From Nonomuraea cypriaca (GTDB lineage Bacteria; Actinomycetota; Actinomycetes; Streptosporangiales; Streptosporangiaceae): 51,013 bases of DNA. Of the stretch, positions 25,779 through 32,394 are shown one piece after another. Location of the stretch: NCBI RefSeq assembly GCF_015645445.1, contig NZ_JADOGI010000054.1, forward strand, positions 1 to 51,013. The letters run 5' to 3'. Position 1 is the first letter of the stretch. Each line of letters starts with the position of its first letter. The position numbers were made by a program, and so were the translations under genes. A model generated the notes under the pieces. The model was not told where the DNA came from. It did no database searches and saw only the letters and a list, made by a program, of their open reading frames with translations.

Positions 25779-26096
25779 ATGCCCTGCTACCGCTGCGGGG
25801 CCCGGCAGACGGATCCGGTACGCGGCGCCAGCCCGTGGCAGCGCGGGGTGCGCGATGAGTCGCAGGTGCTCATCTGCCCGGACTGTCAACGGCTGCGCGA
25901 CCTCGACCTGGACTCCTGCTCTACGTGCCGGTCCACCGCGCTGATCTGCCGGCTGGGTGAGGTGGAGTGCCGCTCGTGCGGCGCGGTGTGGATGGCGCGT
26001 TCCGCAGACGGGCTCACCGGGGCGGTGGCGCCACCGCCGCCCGGCCTCTCGGCGGAGGTGGAGGCGGCACTCAACCGCGTCCTCGGCAGGGCCTGA
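25779..26096 (+). CDS. small protein with four CxxC zinc knuckles
   Basis: The 105 residues carry CYRC, CPDC, CSTC and CRSC within about 70 residues, the layout of two zinc ribbons. A Pro-rich linker and a short C-terminal helix (LSAEVEAALNRVLGRA) follow. It may bind nucleic acid or protein. GGAGGGGAACG stands before the ATG, and it lies 16 nt after ahpE, so co-expression is likely. No named family is recognised. Confidence 0.85.
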   Translation: MPCYRCGARQTDPVRGASPWQRGVRDESQVLICPDCQRLRDLDLDSCSTCRSTALICRLGEVECRSCGAVWMARSADGLTGAVAPPPPGLSAEVEAALNRVLGRA

Positions 26097-26227
26097 GGGA
26101 TCGACGCTTTACGCGTGCCGCTGGCCCGTACTTCCGCATGCCGCGGCGAGGACGGGCGTCGGCCGTGTACGCCACACTCCGGGGTGACTTTCCAGACATG
26201 TACTGAGCTGCGCTATCGTCTCCTTCC

Positions 26228-27178
26228 GTGTCCGCTAAGAGTTCGTTCGTCGTCGCGCTCGACGTCGGTGGCACGTCCATGAAGGGCGGCCTGGTCAGCG
26301 AGTCCGGCGCGGTCCTGCTGAGCGAGCGGCGTCAGACGCCCCGAGAAGAGGGCCCGGAGGCGGTCGTCACCGCCGTCTCCGGCTTCATCAGCCACCTGGC
26401 CGCCTCGGGTGACGGCACCCCGGCCGGCGTGGGCCTGGCGGTCCCCGGCCTGGTGTCAGAGAACGCCGCCGTCTACGCCACGAACCTGGGCTGGCGAGAC
26501 GTCCCCGCCACGGACTTCACCACCCTGGACATCCCGGTGATGCTGGGCCACGACGTACGCACCGGCGGCCTCGCGGAGAGCGTTCTCGGCGCGGGCAGGG
26601 GGCTGACGGACTTCCTGTTCCTCCCCATCGGCACGGGCATCGCCGGCGCCTCGATCGTCCGCGGCGAGCCGTACGGCGGCTCATCTGGCTGGGCCGGCGA
26701 GATCGGCCACACCCCGGTCTTCCCGGACGGCGAACAGTGCGCGTGCGGCCAGTTCGGCTGCCTGGAGACGTACGCCTCGGCGGCCTCGGTGGGCCGCCGC
26801 TACAGCCAGCGGGCGGGCGTGGAGGGCGTCAAGGCGGAACAGGTGGTCTCCTCGGACGACCCGATCGCCATCGAGGTCTGGGACGAGGCCGTGGAGGCCC
26901 TGTCGCTGGCGCTGGCCACGTACACGCTGCTCCTGGATCCCTCGCTGATCGTCCTCGGCGGCGGCCTCGCCGAGGCCGGCCCCGCCCTCTTCGACCCGGT
27001 ACGCACGCGTCTCGTCAAGCGCCTGGCCTTCCGCGCGGCACCCCCGCTGGTGCCGGCGGCACTGGGCGTGGACGCCGGCATGCTCGGCGCGGCCCTGCTG
27101 GGCTGGCGCGCGGCCGGACGACCCGACCTCGGCCCCGGGTGGACGGTGGATGTGCGGTCGGCGCCGTTGGTGTCGTAA
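26228..27178 (+). CDS. ROK-family sugar kinase (glucokinase-like)
   Basis: The 316 residues show the ROK pattern. It has the phosphate loop LDVGGTSMKGGL, the catalytic-region IPVMLGHDVRTGGLAE (Asp), FLPIGTGIAGASI, and GEIGHTPV with CACGQFGCLE as the structural zinc site. A C-terminal VLGGGLAEAGPALFDPV follows. It probably phosphorylates glucose or a related hexose with ATP; no HTH is attached. TATCGT (26214-26219) ends 8 nt before the GTG, with no ribosome binding site, so a leaderless start is likely. The tRNA-Val gene begins 18 nt after its stop. Confidence 0.93.
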   Translation: MSAKSSFVVALDVGGTSMKGGLVSESGAVLLSERRQTPREEGPEAVVTAVSGFISHLAASGDGTPAGVGLAVPGLVSENAAVYATNLGWRDVPATDFTTLDIPVMLGHDVRTGGLAESVLGAGRGLTDFLFLPIGTGIAGASIVRGEPYGGSSGWAGEIGHTPVFPDGEQCACGQFGCLETYASAASVGRRYSQRAGVEGVKAEQVVSSDDPIAIEVWDEAVEALSLALATYTLLLDPSLIVLGGGLAEAGPALFDPVRTRLVKRLAFRAAPPLVPAALGVDAGMLGAALLGWRAAGRPDLGPGWTVDVRSAPLVS

Positions 27179-27195
27179 GGTGTAGTGCCGATCAG

Positions 27196-27267
27196 GGGCG
27201 GTTAGCTCAGCGGTAGAGCACTCGCCTTACAAGCGAGGGGTCACTGGTTCGAACCCAGTACCGCCCA
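27196..27267 (+). tRNA. tRNA-Val (UAC anticodon)
   Basis: The acceptor arms GGGCGGT and ACCGCCC pair fully. The D-arm (GCTC/GAGC), anticodon stem CTCGC/GCGAG and T-arm CTGGTTCGAACCCAG are complete. The anticodon loop CTTACAA gives UAC, reading the valine codon GUA. The discriminator is A and CCA is not encoded. Its 3' part is repeated exactly at 28917-28963. Confidence 0.97.
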
Positions 27268-27270
27268 CCT
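27224..27270 (+). repeat. attL-like 47-bp direct repeat (in the tRNA-Val 3' half)
   Basis: These 47 bp, from the anticodon stem to 3 nt past the tRNA, recur without mismatch at 28917-28963. tRNA 3' ends are the classic integration sites of tyrosine-integrase elements. Confidence 0.85.
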
Positions 27271-27303
27271 GTGCCAGAAGAAGTGGCTTCGCCGCGCCGA
27301 GGT

Positions 27304-28575
27304 TTATACGTCTCCGGTCGCGGCCCCGAGTGTCCACAAGGCTGCCATAGGAAGAGCCCGCAGTCTCTCGCCGAAAGCCAGCGCCTGTTCTCCGGTATAG
27401 AGCACGAAGCCGGCGCGGAATCTTGCTCCGAGTCGGTCGGCCAGGTGGCGCAGGCCGCGGAAATCGTCGCTTCGCACGGTTTCCGCCGCCTTTATCTCGA
27501 CCCCGATCACTTCGCCGGACGCGTGCTCCAAGACGATGTCCACCTCAACTTTGTCGCGGTCTCGGTAGTGGAACAGCTGGACGGGCTCGTTCGCCCAGGT
27601 GAGCTGACGTGCCACCTCGCCGGTCGCGAAATTTTCGAGCAGGGGACCAATGGGGGCTGTGACATCTCTGGCACGTTCGGATGACATGCCGACGAGGCGG
27701 CCGCCTAGTCCACTGTCTGTGACGATCAGTTTGGGGGTGGAGATGGCGCGGCGGGTGAGATTCGAGGACCAGGCCGGTATCCGCTTGATGACGAAGACCA
27801 GCTCCAGAAGGTCCAGGTATCGGGCGAGTGTCATCCGGGGGAGACCCACGTCGCCGGAAATCGACTGGACCACCGCCAATCCGCCCATGCGGGCGGCGAT
27901 GACGCTCAAAAGCCTGCGCATCTCTGCCGGACGTTCGATGTCGGAGATCTGGCGCACGTCCCGGGTTATCAGATCGGTGATGTACGAGTCGAAGAACCTG
28001 TTCCGCCTGCGTCCCGGGTCCCGTCGAACCGCCTCCGGGTAGCCGCCGCGCAACGCTCTGTCAACGTAGTCGTGCTTACGGAGGGAACAGGAACGCATTG
28101 AGGCGTCGAGATCCTGTGTGAAGACGCAGTCCACGAATCCGTCCGGAGCATCGTCGATCTCGCCCTGGGAGAGTGGCCACAGCTCGATGGTCTCCGTTCG
28201 GCCGGGCAGGGCGTCTGGGAGGTCGCGTAGCCCCAGCAGGCGCGCGGAGCCGGTGAGGAGGTAGCGGCCCGGGCGCGGATCTCGGTCGACTTCGCGCTTG
28301 ATCGGCAGGAGTAGTTGAGGGGCACGCTGGATCTCGTCGATCAGCAGAAGTCCGTCGTGCCGGACGAAGGCGACGGGATCCTCCTCGGCCGCGGCCAAGG
28401 TCGCCGGATCGTCCAGGTAGAGCTGGCGAGCGTTGTCCGCCTGGTTGACGATCAGGCCTGCCAGCGTGCTCTTGCCGACTTGCCGGGCACCGTTCACGAC
28501 GACCACGCGGGTGTCCGCCAGTGCTTCGCGCGTCATGGCCTGGGTGCGGCGCGGGTACAGAGAAGTCTGCGTCAC
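27304..28575 (-). CDS. AAA ATPase with DUF4143 domain
   Basis: The 423 residues have Walker A GARQVGKST (29-37), Walker B LLLIDEIQ (about 77-83) and sensor LLTGSAR. The DUF4143 region follows, with YVDRALRGGYPEAVRR and RYLDLLELVFVIKRIPAWSSN. Its end is PD-(D/E)xK-nuclease-like (VEVDIVLEHASGEVIGVEIKAAETVRSDDFRGLRHLADRLG). This ATPase family is widespread on mobile DNA and has no settled function. TAACCT (28584-28589) ends 8 nt before GTG 28575, so a leaderless start is likely; an upstream start at 28629 is less likely because it would run into the repeats. It is the only intact gene of the tRNA-Val element. Confidence 0.9.
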   Translation of the reverse strand: MTQTSLYPRRTQAMTREALADTRVVVVNGARQVGKSTLAGLIVNQADNARQLYLDDPATLAAAEEDPVAFVRHDGLLLIDEIQRAPQLLLPIKREVDRDPRPGRYLLTGSARLLGLRDLPDALPGRTETIELWPLSQGEIDDAPDGFVDCVFTQDLDASMRSCSLRKHDYVDRALRGGYPEAVRRDPGRRRNRFFDSYITDLITRDVRQISDIERPAEMRRLLSVIAARMGGLAVVQSISGDVGLPRMTLARYLDLLELVFVIKRIPAWSSNLTRRAISTPKLIVTDSGLGGRLVGMSSERARDVTAPIGPLLENFATGEVARQLTWANEPVQLFHYRDRDKVEVDIVLEHASGEVIGVEIKAAETVRSDDFRGLRHLADRLGARFRAGFVLYTGEQALAFGERLRALPMAALWTLGAATGDV

Positions 28576-28610
28576 GATCCCGCAGGTTATCGCAGATAGA
28601 GCCCTTCGGT

Positions 28611-28691
28611 GGGCGTTCTGCCGGAACACTCATGGGCGTTCTGCCGAAGGTTATCTGGGCGTTCTGCCGGAAAACGATGGGCGCTCTGCCG
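28611..28691. repeat. four iteron-like 13-bp repeats at 22-23-bp spacing
   Basis: GGGCGTTCTGCCG occurs at 28611, 28634 and 28657, and GGGCGCTCTGCCG at 28679. The spacing is about two helical turns, so all copies face the same side of the DNA. They lie 36-116 bp before the ATPase start, as operator or iteron arrays do. The protein that binds them is unknown. Confidence 0.8.
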
Positions 28692-28802
28692 TGTGACGAC
28701 TTCTTCGCAAAAAGACCGCCGTGTGTGATCCATGGGACTCCGTGTGCGGTCCTCTGCTGGAGTGCTCGACCCGCCCTCTCCAGACTGCCGCCACCGTCTC
28801 GC

Positions 28803-28822
28803 TGAGTGACTATTTGAGTGAC
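28803..28822 (+). repeat. paired TGAGTGAC direct repeats near the right end
   Basis: TGAGTGAC occurs at 28803-28810 and 28815-28822, 12 bp apart, about 100 bp inside the right 47-bp copy. Short direct repeats near an attachment core are typical arm-type integrase sites. The remaining DNA up to the repeat (28823-28916) holds no gene. Confidence 0.5.
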
Positions 28823-28916
28823 AACGGCCCGGGACGCGTGCGGACAGCCGAGGACCTGGGTGGAACGTTCGCCGAGGAGGCCCTGAACGACCTGAGATCC
28901 CCGCTTCTCCTGGCGT

Positions 28917-28963
28917 GCCTTACAAGCGAGGGGTCACTGGTTCGAACCCAGTACCGCCCACCT
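28917..28963 (+). repeat. attR-like 47-bp direct repeat
   Basis: This is an exact copy of 27224-27270. It carries only the 3' portion of tRNA-Val from the anticodon stem onward, so it cannot encode a tRNA. It marks the right edge of the element. Confidence 0.85.
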
Positions 28964-29051
28964 ACAAGTACAGTCCTCACCCCAAGGTCATGGAATTCGC
29001 CTTGGAACGAAATGGGGACGATCTTGAAAGTCCTGAGATGCGACCAGACGG

Positions 29052-29138
29052 AGGTTTCTCAAGTCTTTCGGGGGCAACGGGTTTCACGTCGCCGAGTTGG
29101 AGGCTGAGGAGCTTCCACGTATGGCCGAACTCGTCGAG
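29052..29138 (+). pseudogene. fragment of a VapC-like PIN-domain toxin
   Basis: The frame reads RFLKSFGGNGFHVAELEAEE and then LPRMAELVE. This matches the second half of PIN toxins just before the conserved YADLxLGxxDASV block. The expected catalytic acidic block does not follow, and upstream the frame hits stops. Neither an N-terminal half nor an antitoxin gene remains. The 250 bp around it (28964-29214) hold nothing else recognisable. Confidence 0.55.
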
Positions 29139-29214
29139 TCGCCTACGACCGCCCCGGCATACACCCCAACCCGCCGACCATGCAGGCACCGCCGCGCAGA
29201 GCGGTCGCCACCCT

Positions 29215-29748
29215 TCATTTCGCCGGCAACTCGTCGACCGTTTGCACGCCGCGCTCCAGCACCGCGGTGTAGATGTCCGAACCGCCGATCGTGTTCGGGT
29301 AGTCCGGGCACTCGTGCTTCAGCCGCAGGATCGTCAGGCGTTGGTCATCGCTTGCCGCACGCAACCGCAGTGCGTCGGGGACGTGCGGCCGCTCGACGAC
29401 ATGCAGCCAGAACGTCAGGTCGACCTTCCAGACATCGTTGACTCGCAGTACGGCGTAGAAGCGCTCGTCCGTGAGTCGCGGAGTCGGCCGGCGGTCGCCT
29501 CGTTCGTCGCGGAAGTCCACAGCAAACAACTCGGCGCGTTCGGCGAGGGTTGCCAAGCCGGTGAGGACGTGGACCGCGGTGGCGTCCGGGGCGTCGAACA
29601 TGACGTCGAGGTCGCGGAGAACCATCAGGCCGGACAGCGCGCTGCCGATCACCTGGGCACGCCAGGGGAACGCGGTCGGCAGGTCCAGTTGGTCGAGGAG
29701 TTGGTTGGCCTCGGCTTGCAGGACCTGGGCGTGTTCGGCCAGCGACAT
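29215..29748 (-). CDS. nucleotidyltransferase-fold protein
   Basis: This 177-residue protein has an N-terminal helix, then GSALSGLMVLRDLDVMFDAP. That fits the nucleotidyltransferase signature G-S-x-x-x-G-x(n)-D-x-D. A second acidic residue pair (WKVDLTFWLH) follows at the spacing of the third catalytic Asp. Such proteins transfer nucleotides to small molecules or proteins (lincosamide/aminoglycoside types or MNT antitoxins). No HEPN partner is visible. ATG 29748 is chosen: TACGGT (29755-29760) ends 6 nt upstream, in leaderless style; a TTG at 29772 is the alternative. Confidence 0.65.
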   Translation of the reverse strand: MSLAEHAQVLQAEANQLLDQLDLPTAFPWRAQVIGSALSGLMVLRDLDVMFDAPDATAVHVLTGLATLAERAELFAVDFRDERGDRRPTPRLTDERFYAVLRVNDVWKVDLTFWLHVVERPHVPDALRLRAASDDQRLTILRLKHECPDYPNTIGGSDIYTAVLERGVQTVDELPAK

Positions 29749-29866
29749 GGACAGACCGTAGGAGACAGTCAACGGGCAGCACCAGTGGTTTTCCGGGGAC
29801 GATCACCTCGCCTCCTGGGCGACGGCGGCGGGAAGACTTCCAAGGCGGTCCGAACCGGGCCGCAGG

Positions 29867-30595
29867 TCACCGAAACCGGTGGCCCTTCCGTTTACGGCTG
29901 GACGGCACGGCGCGGCGACCGGAGCCGTTCTCTGCGGGTTTCCGCGCCTGCCGCGGTGCCGGTTTCTCCGCTGGGGAGGCGGGGGTACGGCCCCGCGAGC
30001 TGTTCACTGTCCGGCCGCGGACGATGCCGATGAAATCTTCCACCAGGTCAGTTGTCGCGTCCGTGGGCCAGGCCAGCGCGACCTGAGACTGCGGCACGTC
30101 CGGCACCGGCCGGTAAGTGAGATCCCTGCGGTGGTGGAGGCGTGCCAGCGACTGCGGAACCAGGAGAAGCCCGGTGCCGGCCGCTACCAGCCCGACCGCG
30201 TCCGCCGTTGTGGCCGGGCGGGTGAACGCGGGCAGTCCGGGCCGGACCGTCCATTCGATGGTGTCGTCCAGAGGATGGAACACCGTGTCGTCGGCCAGGT
30301 CGGCGACGGCCACCTCGTCGGCGGCGGCCACCGCGTGGTCCTTGGGCGCCACGACCACCGTGGTCTCCACGTAGAGGGGAATCACGCTGAGCCCGTCGCG
30401 GTCGACCGGCAGCCTGACGAATCCGGCGTCGGCGCCGCCATCCCGCAGGAGTCCCACCGCCTCGGCGGCGGGAACCGCGACCAGGGTAACCGGCACGCCC
30501 GGCATCCTCTCGGTCCAGACATCGACCCATTTCGCGGGTGTCACCCCGGGCACGTACGCCAGCCGGAACACCTTGCCGGTCTCTCCATCAGTCAC
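29867..30595 (-). CDS. LysR-type effector-binding domain without HTH
   Basis: The 242 residues begin directly with the periplasmic-binding-like core of LysR regulators (FRLAYVPGVTPAKWVDVWTERMPGVPVTLVA, then LLRDGGADAGFVRLPVD and VPLYVE-type strands). The usual 60-residue N-terminal HTH is absent. The C-terminal 45 residues are a very basic, Pro/Arg/Lys-rich tail that could contact DNA or RNA. AGCGTA (TACGCT on the coding strand, 30602-30607) is 6 nt before GTG 30595. It is divergent from the DUF5997 gene with only 55 bp between starts. Confidence 0.85.
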   Translation of the reverse strand: MTDGETGKVFRLAYVPGVTPAKWVDVWTERMPGVPVTLVAVPAAEAVGLLRDGGADAGFVRLPVDRDGLSVIPLYVETTVVVAPKDHAVAAADEVAVADLADDTVFHPLDDTIEWTVRPGLPAFTRPATTADAVGLVAAGTGLLLVPQSLARLHHRRDLTYRPVPDVPQSQVALAWPTDATTDLVEDFIGIVRGRTVNSSRGRTPASPAEKPAPRQARKPAENGSGRRAVPSSRKRKGHRFR

Positions 30596-30650
30596 TTCCT
30601 CAGCGTACCGATGTCAGGTGAACCCGTTCAGACTGGCTACTCTTGGCGCC
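30596..30650. promoter_or_regulatory. compact divergent promoter, both transcripts leaderless
   Basis: The 55 bp between two divergent starts hold a minus-strand TACGCT (30602-30607, 6 nt before GTG 30595). They also hold a plus-strand TACTCT (30638-30643, 7 nt before ATG 30651). Both genes thus appear to start transcription at their start codons and could be co-regulated from this spacer. Confidence 0.6.
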
Positions 30651-31022
30651 ATGACCTCGCCCAAACCGAAGACCATCCAGACGATGAAGCCCGAGACCGC
30701 GGCCAAGAAGCTGGGTGTCCTCCTCTCGGCCACTCCCGCCGAGTTCCAGGCGGGTGTCGTCTCCAGGGACGAGCTGAACGAGTTGCAGTCGACGCCGCCC
30801 GCCTGGCTCGCTGACCTGCGCCGCAACGGCCCGCACCCCAAGCAGGTCATCGCCGCGAAGCTCGGGGTCTCCATTTCCGGCCTGACCAGAGGCGGGATCA
30901 CCGTACCGCTCACCACCGCTGAGATCGATGCACTGAAAGCGGAGAACCCAGCGTGGCTGGAGCGCGAGCGGTCCGTCCAGGCCGAGACCCGCAAAGAAGC
31001 ACTCCGCCTCAAGCAACGCTAG
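30651..31022 (+). CDS. DUF5997 protein
   Basis: This 123-residue basic protein matches the actinobacterial DUF5997 family: TMKPETAAKKLGVLLSATPAEFQ, then RDELNELQSTPPAWLADLRRNGPHPKQVIAAKLGVSISGLTRGG. The last segment looks like a helix-turn-helix. The family often lies next to a LysR-type substrate domain, as here. DNA-binding is plausible: the two divergent proteins together would supply both the HTH and the effector domain of a LysR regulator. That pairing is inference. Confidence 0.85.
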   Translation: MTSPKPKTIQTMKPETAAKKLGVLLSATPAEFQAGVVSRDELNELQSTPPAWLADLRRNGPHPKQVIAAKLGVSISGLTRGGITVPLTTAEIDALKAENPAWLERERSVQAETRKEALRLKQR

Positions 31023-31107
31023 GCAGCGGGGCATGGCTGCCGCGCCCGTCGGCGGTGTGCCGGAGGGCCCCCTATCGGCCACCCGTACCGCAATGTACGA
31101 TGTCGCC

Positions 31108-31249
31108 AGATAGTGGAGGGGAGTACTCCTTCGCGGCCACGTCGTCATTACGGTCCCGGCCATCTGGGACCCGGCGCGGTCGGTCCGCCTGAGAGCGCGG
31201 GCGGAGAAGACCTCCGACAGACGTACCAACGCCAAGTCGGAGGAGCACT
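31108..31249 (+). promoter_or_regulatory. yybP-ykoY-type (manganese) riboswitch before terC
   Basis: The leader holds the family's conserved words: GGGGAGTA (from 31118) and, further on, the second internal-loop segment CGTCATTACGGT (about 31140). GGAGG (31115-31119) can pair with CCTCC (31211-31215) to close the aptamer. The same CCTCCGAC (31211-31218) can instead pair with GTCGGAGG (31236-31243), which hides the terC ribosome binding site (31239-31245). Ligand binding would free the site. A -10 (TACGAT, 31096-31101) lies upstream. yybP-ykoY riboswitches sense Mn2+ and often precede terC genes. Confidence 0.8.
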
Positions 31250-32293
31250 ATGCCCCCACCTATGTCCGTGCCCGCCTGGGTTTGGGCAGCGGCCCTCGCC
31301 ACCCTGATCGCGCTCGTCCTGCTCGACCTGATCGTGGTGAACAGGAACCCGCACAGGATCACTGTGCGGGAAGCGACCAAATGGGTGGCCTTCTACATCG
31401 GCTGCGCCGTGCTCTTCGGCATCGGCGTCTGGATCTTCGCCGGAAGTGAGCACGCGGCCGGATTCGCGACCGGTTACATCACCGAATACTCACTGAGCGT
31501 CGACAACCTGTTCATCTTCATGATGATCATGGCGAATTTCGCGGTTCCAGCAGTTCACCAGCATCGGGTGCTGCTCATCGGAATCATGCTCGCCCTCGTC
31601 ATGCGCGGCGTCTTCATCGGCCTCGGCGCGCAGGCCGTCCAGCATTTCAGCTGGATTTTCTGGCTGTTCGGCGGGATCCTCATCTACACCGCCTGGAAAT
31701 TCGCGTTCAACCAGTCCGATGACGATGAGTACGACCCCAACGGGGGGATCGTCCGGCTGCTCCGCCGGGTGTTCCCAGTGACGGACGACTACCAGGGGTC
31801 GCGGCTCACGATCAAACGCGACGGGCGCCGCTGGCTGACCCCGATGTTCATCGTCATCGTGGCCATCGGCGGGGCCGACCTCGTCTTCGCGGTCGACTCC
31901 ATCCCGGCGATCTTCGGTATCACGCAGGACGCTTTCCTGGTGTTCGCGGCCAACGCGTTCGCCCTGATGGGGCTGCGCCAGCTCTACTTCCTCCTCGGCG
32001 GGCTGGTGGAGAAGCTGGTCTACCTGTCGTACGGGCTCGCGTTCATCCTCGGCTTCATCGGCGTGAAACTGGTGCTGCACGCCCTGCACGAGAACGAGCT
32101 GCCGTTCATCAACGGCGGTGAGCACGTCGCCTGGGCCCCCGAGATCAACAACTGGGTGTCGCTCGGCGTCATCGTGTCGGTGCTCGCCATCACCACGGTG
32201 GCCAGCCTCATGAAGACCCGGCGTGGCGTGCGGGCGGACGACGGCGAGGCCGCTCCTGCGCACGCCGAGGAAGCCGGCAACGCGCCGCACTGA
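31250..32293 (+). CDS. TerC-family membrane metal exporter
   Basis: The 347 residues form about 8-9 membrane helices with the TerC signatures. The first acidic motif is EYSLSVDNLFIF in an early helix, and the second is GGADLVFAVDSIPAIFGIT in the middle. The intervening cytoplasmic loop is charged (NQSDDDEYDPNGG). Paired membrane Asp/Glu residues suit metal transport; relatives such as Alx and MeeF/MeeY act on manganese. The riboswitch-type leader supports Mn2+ export. GGAGGAG precedes the ATG. A strong convergent terminator follows. Confidence 0.95.
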   Translation: MPPPMSVPAWVWAAALATLIALVLLDLIVVNRNPHRITVREATKWVAFYIGCAVLFGIGVWIFAGSEHAAGFATGYITEYSLSVDNLFIFMMIMANFAVPAVHQHRVLLIGIMLALVMRGVFIGLGAQAVQHFSWIFWLFGGILIYTAWKFAFNQSDDDEYDPNGGIVRLLRRVFPVTDDYQGSRLTIKRDGRRWLTPMFIVIVAIGGADLVFAVDSIPAIFGITQDAFLVFAANAFALMGLRQLYFLLGGLVEKLVYLSYGLAFILGFIGVKLVLHALHENELPFINGGEHVAWAPEINNWVSLGVIVSVLAITTVASLMKTRRGVRADDGEAAPAHAEEAGNAPH

Positions 32294-32303
32294 CGCGGCG
32301 CCG

Positions 32304-32347
32304 CCTCCGGGCTGGTCCGCGGGATCACCCGCGGACCAGCCCGGAGG
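32304..32347. terminator. 20-bp perfect hairpin between terC and the GH28 gene
   Basis: The left arm 32304-32323 (CCTCCGGGCTGGTCCGCGGG) and right arm 32328-32347 pair without mismatch around ATCA. It starts 11 nt after the terC stop and lies downstream of the converging gene ending at 32395, so it can terminate both. Confidence 0.92.
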
Positions 32348-32394
32348 GCAGGCCGGTGTCCGGGAATGATCCCGGGGACCGTCATGCGCGGCGG

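Larger units (their letters stand above)
27224..28963. mobile_element. stripped integrative element in tRNA-Val
   Basis: Two perfect 47-bp copies of the tRNA 3' end bound about 1.65 kb. The interior holds a single AAA/DUF4143 ATPase gene, iteron-like repeats (28611-28691), a paired TGAGTGAC (28803-28822) and no integrase, excisionase, replication or transfer gene. The simplest reading is an integrated element that has lost its core by deletion, or one mobilised in trans. A PIN-toxin remnant just outside the right copy suggests older insertions at the same place. Confidence 0.7.

Noticed and set aside
27271..28916. Possible insertion sequence between the tRNA repeats
   Set aside because: No transposase and no terminal inverted repeats; the boundaries are tRNA-derived direct repeats, which fits site-specific integration instead.
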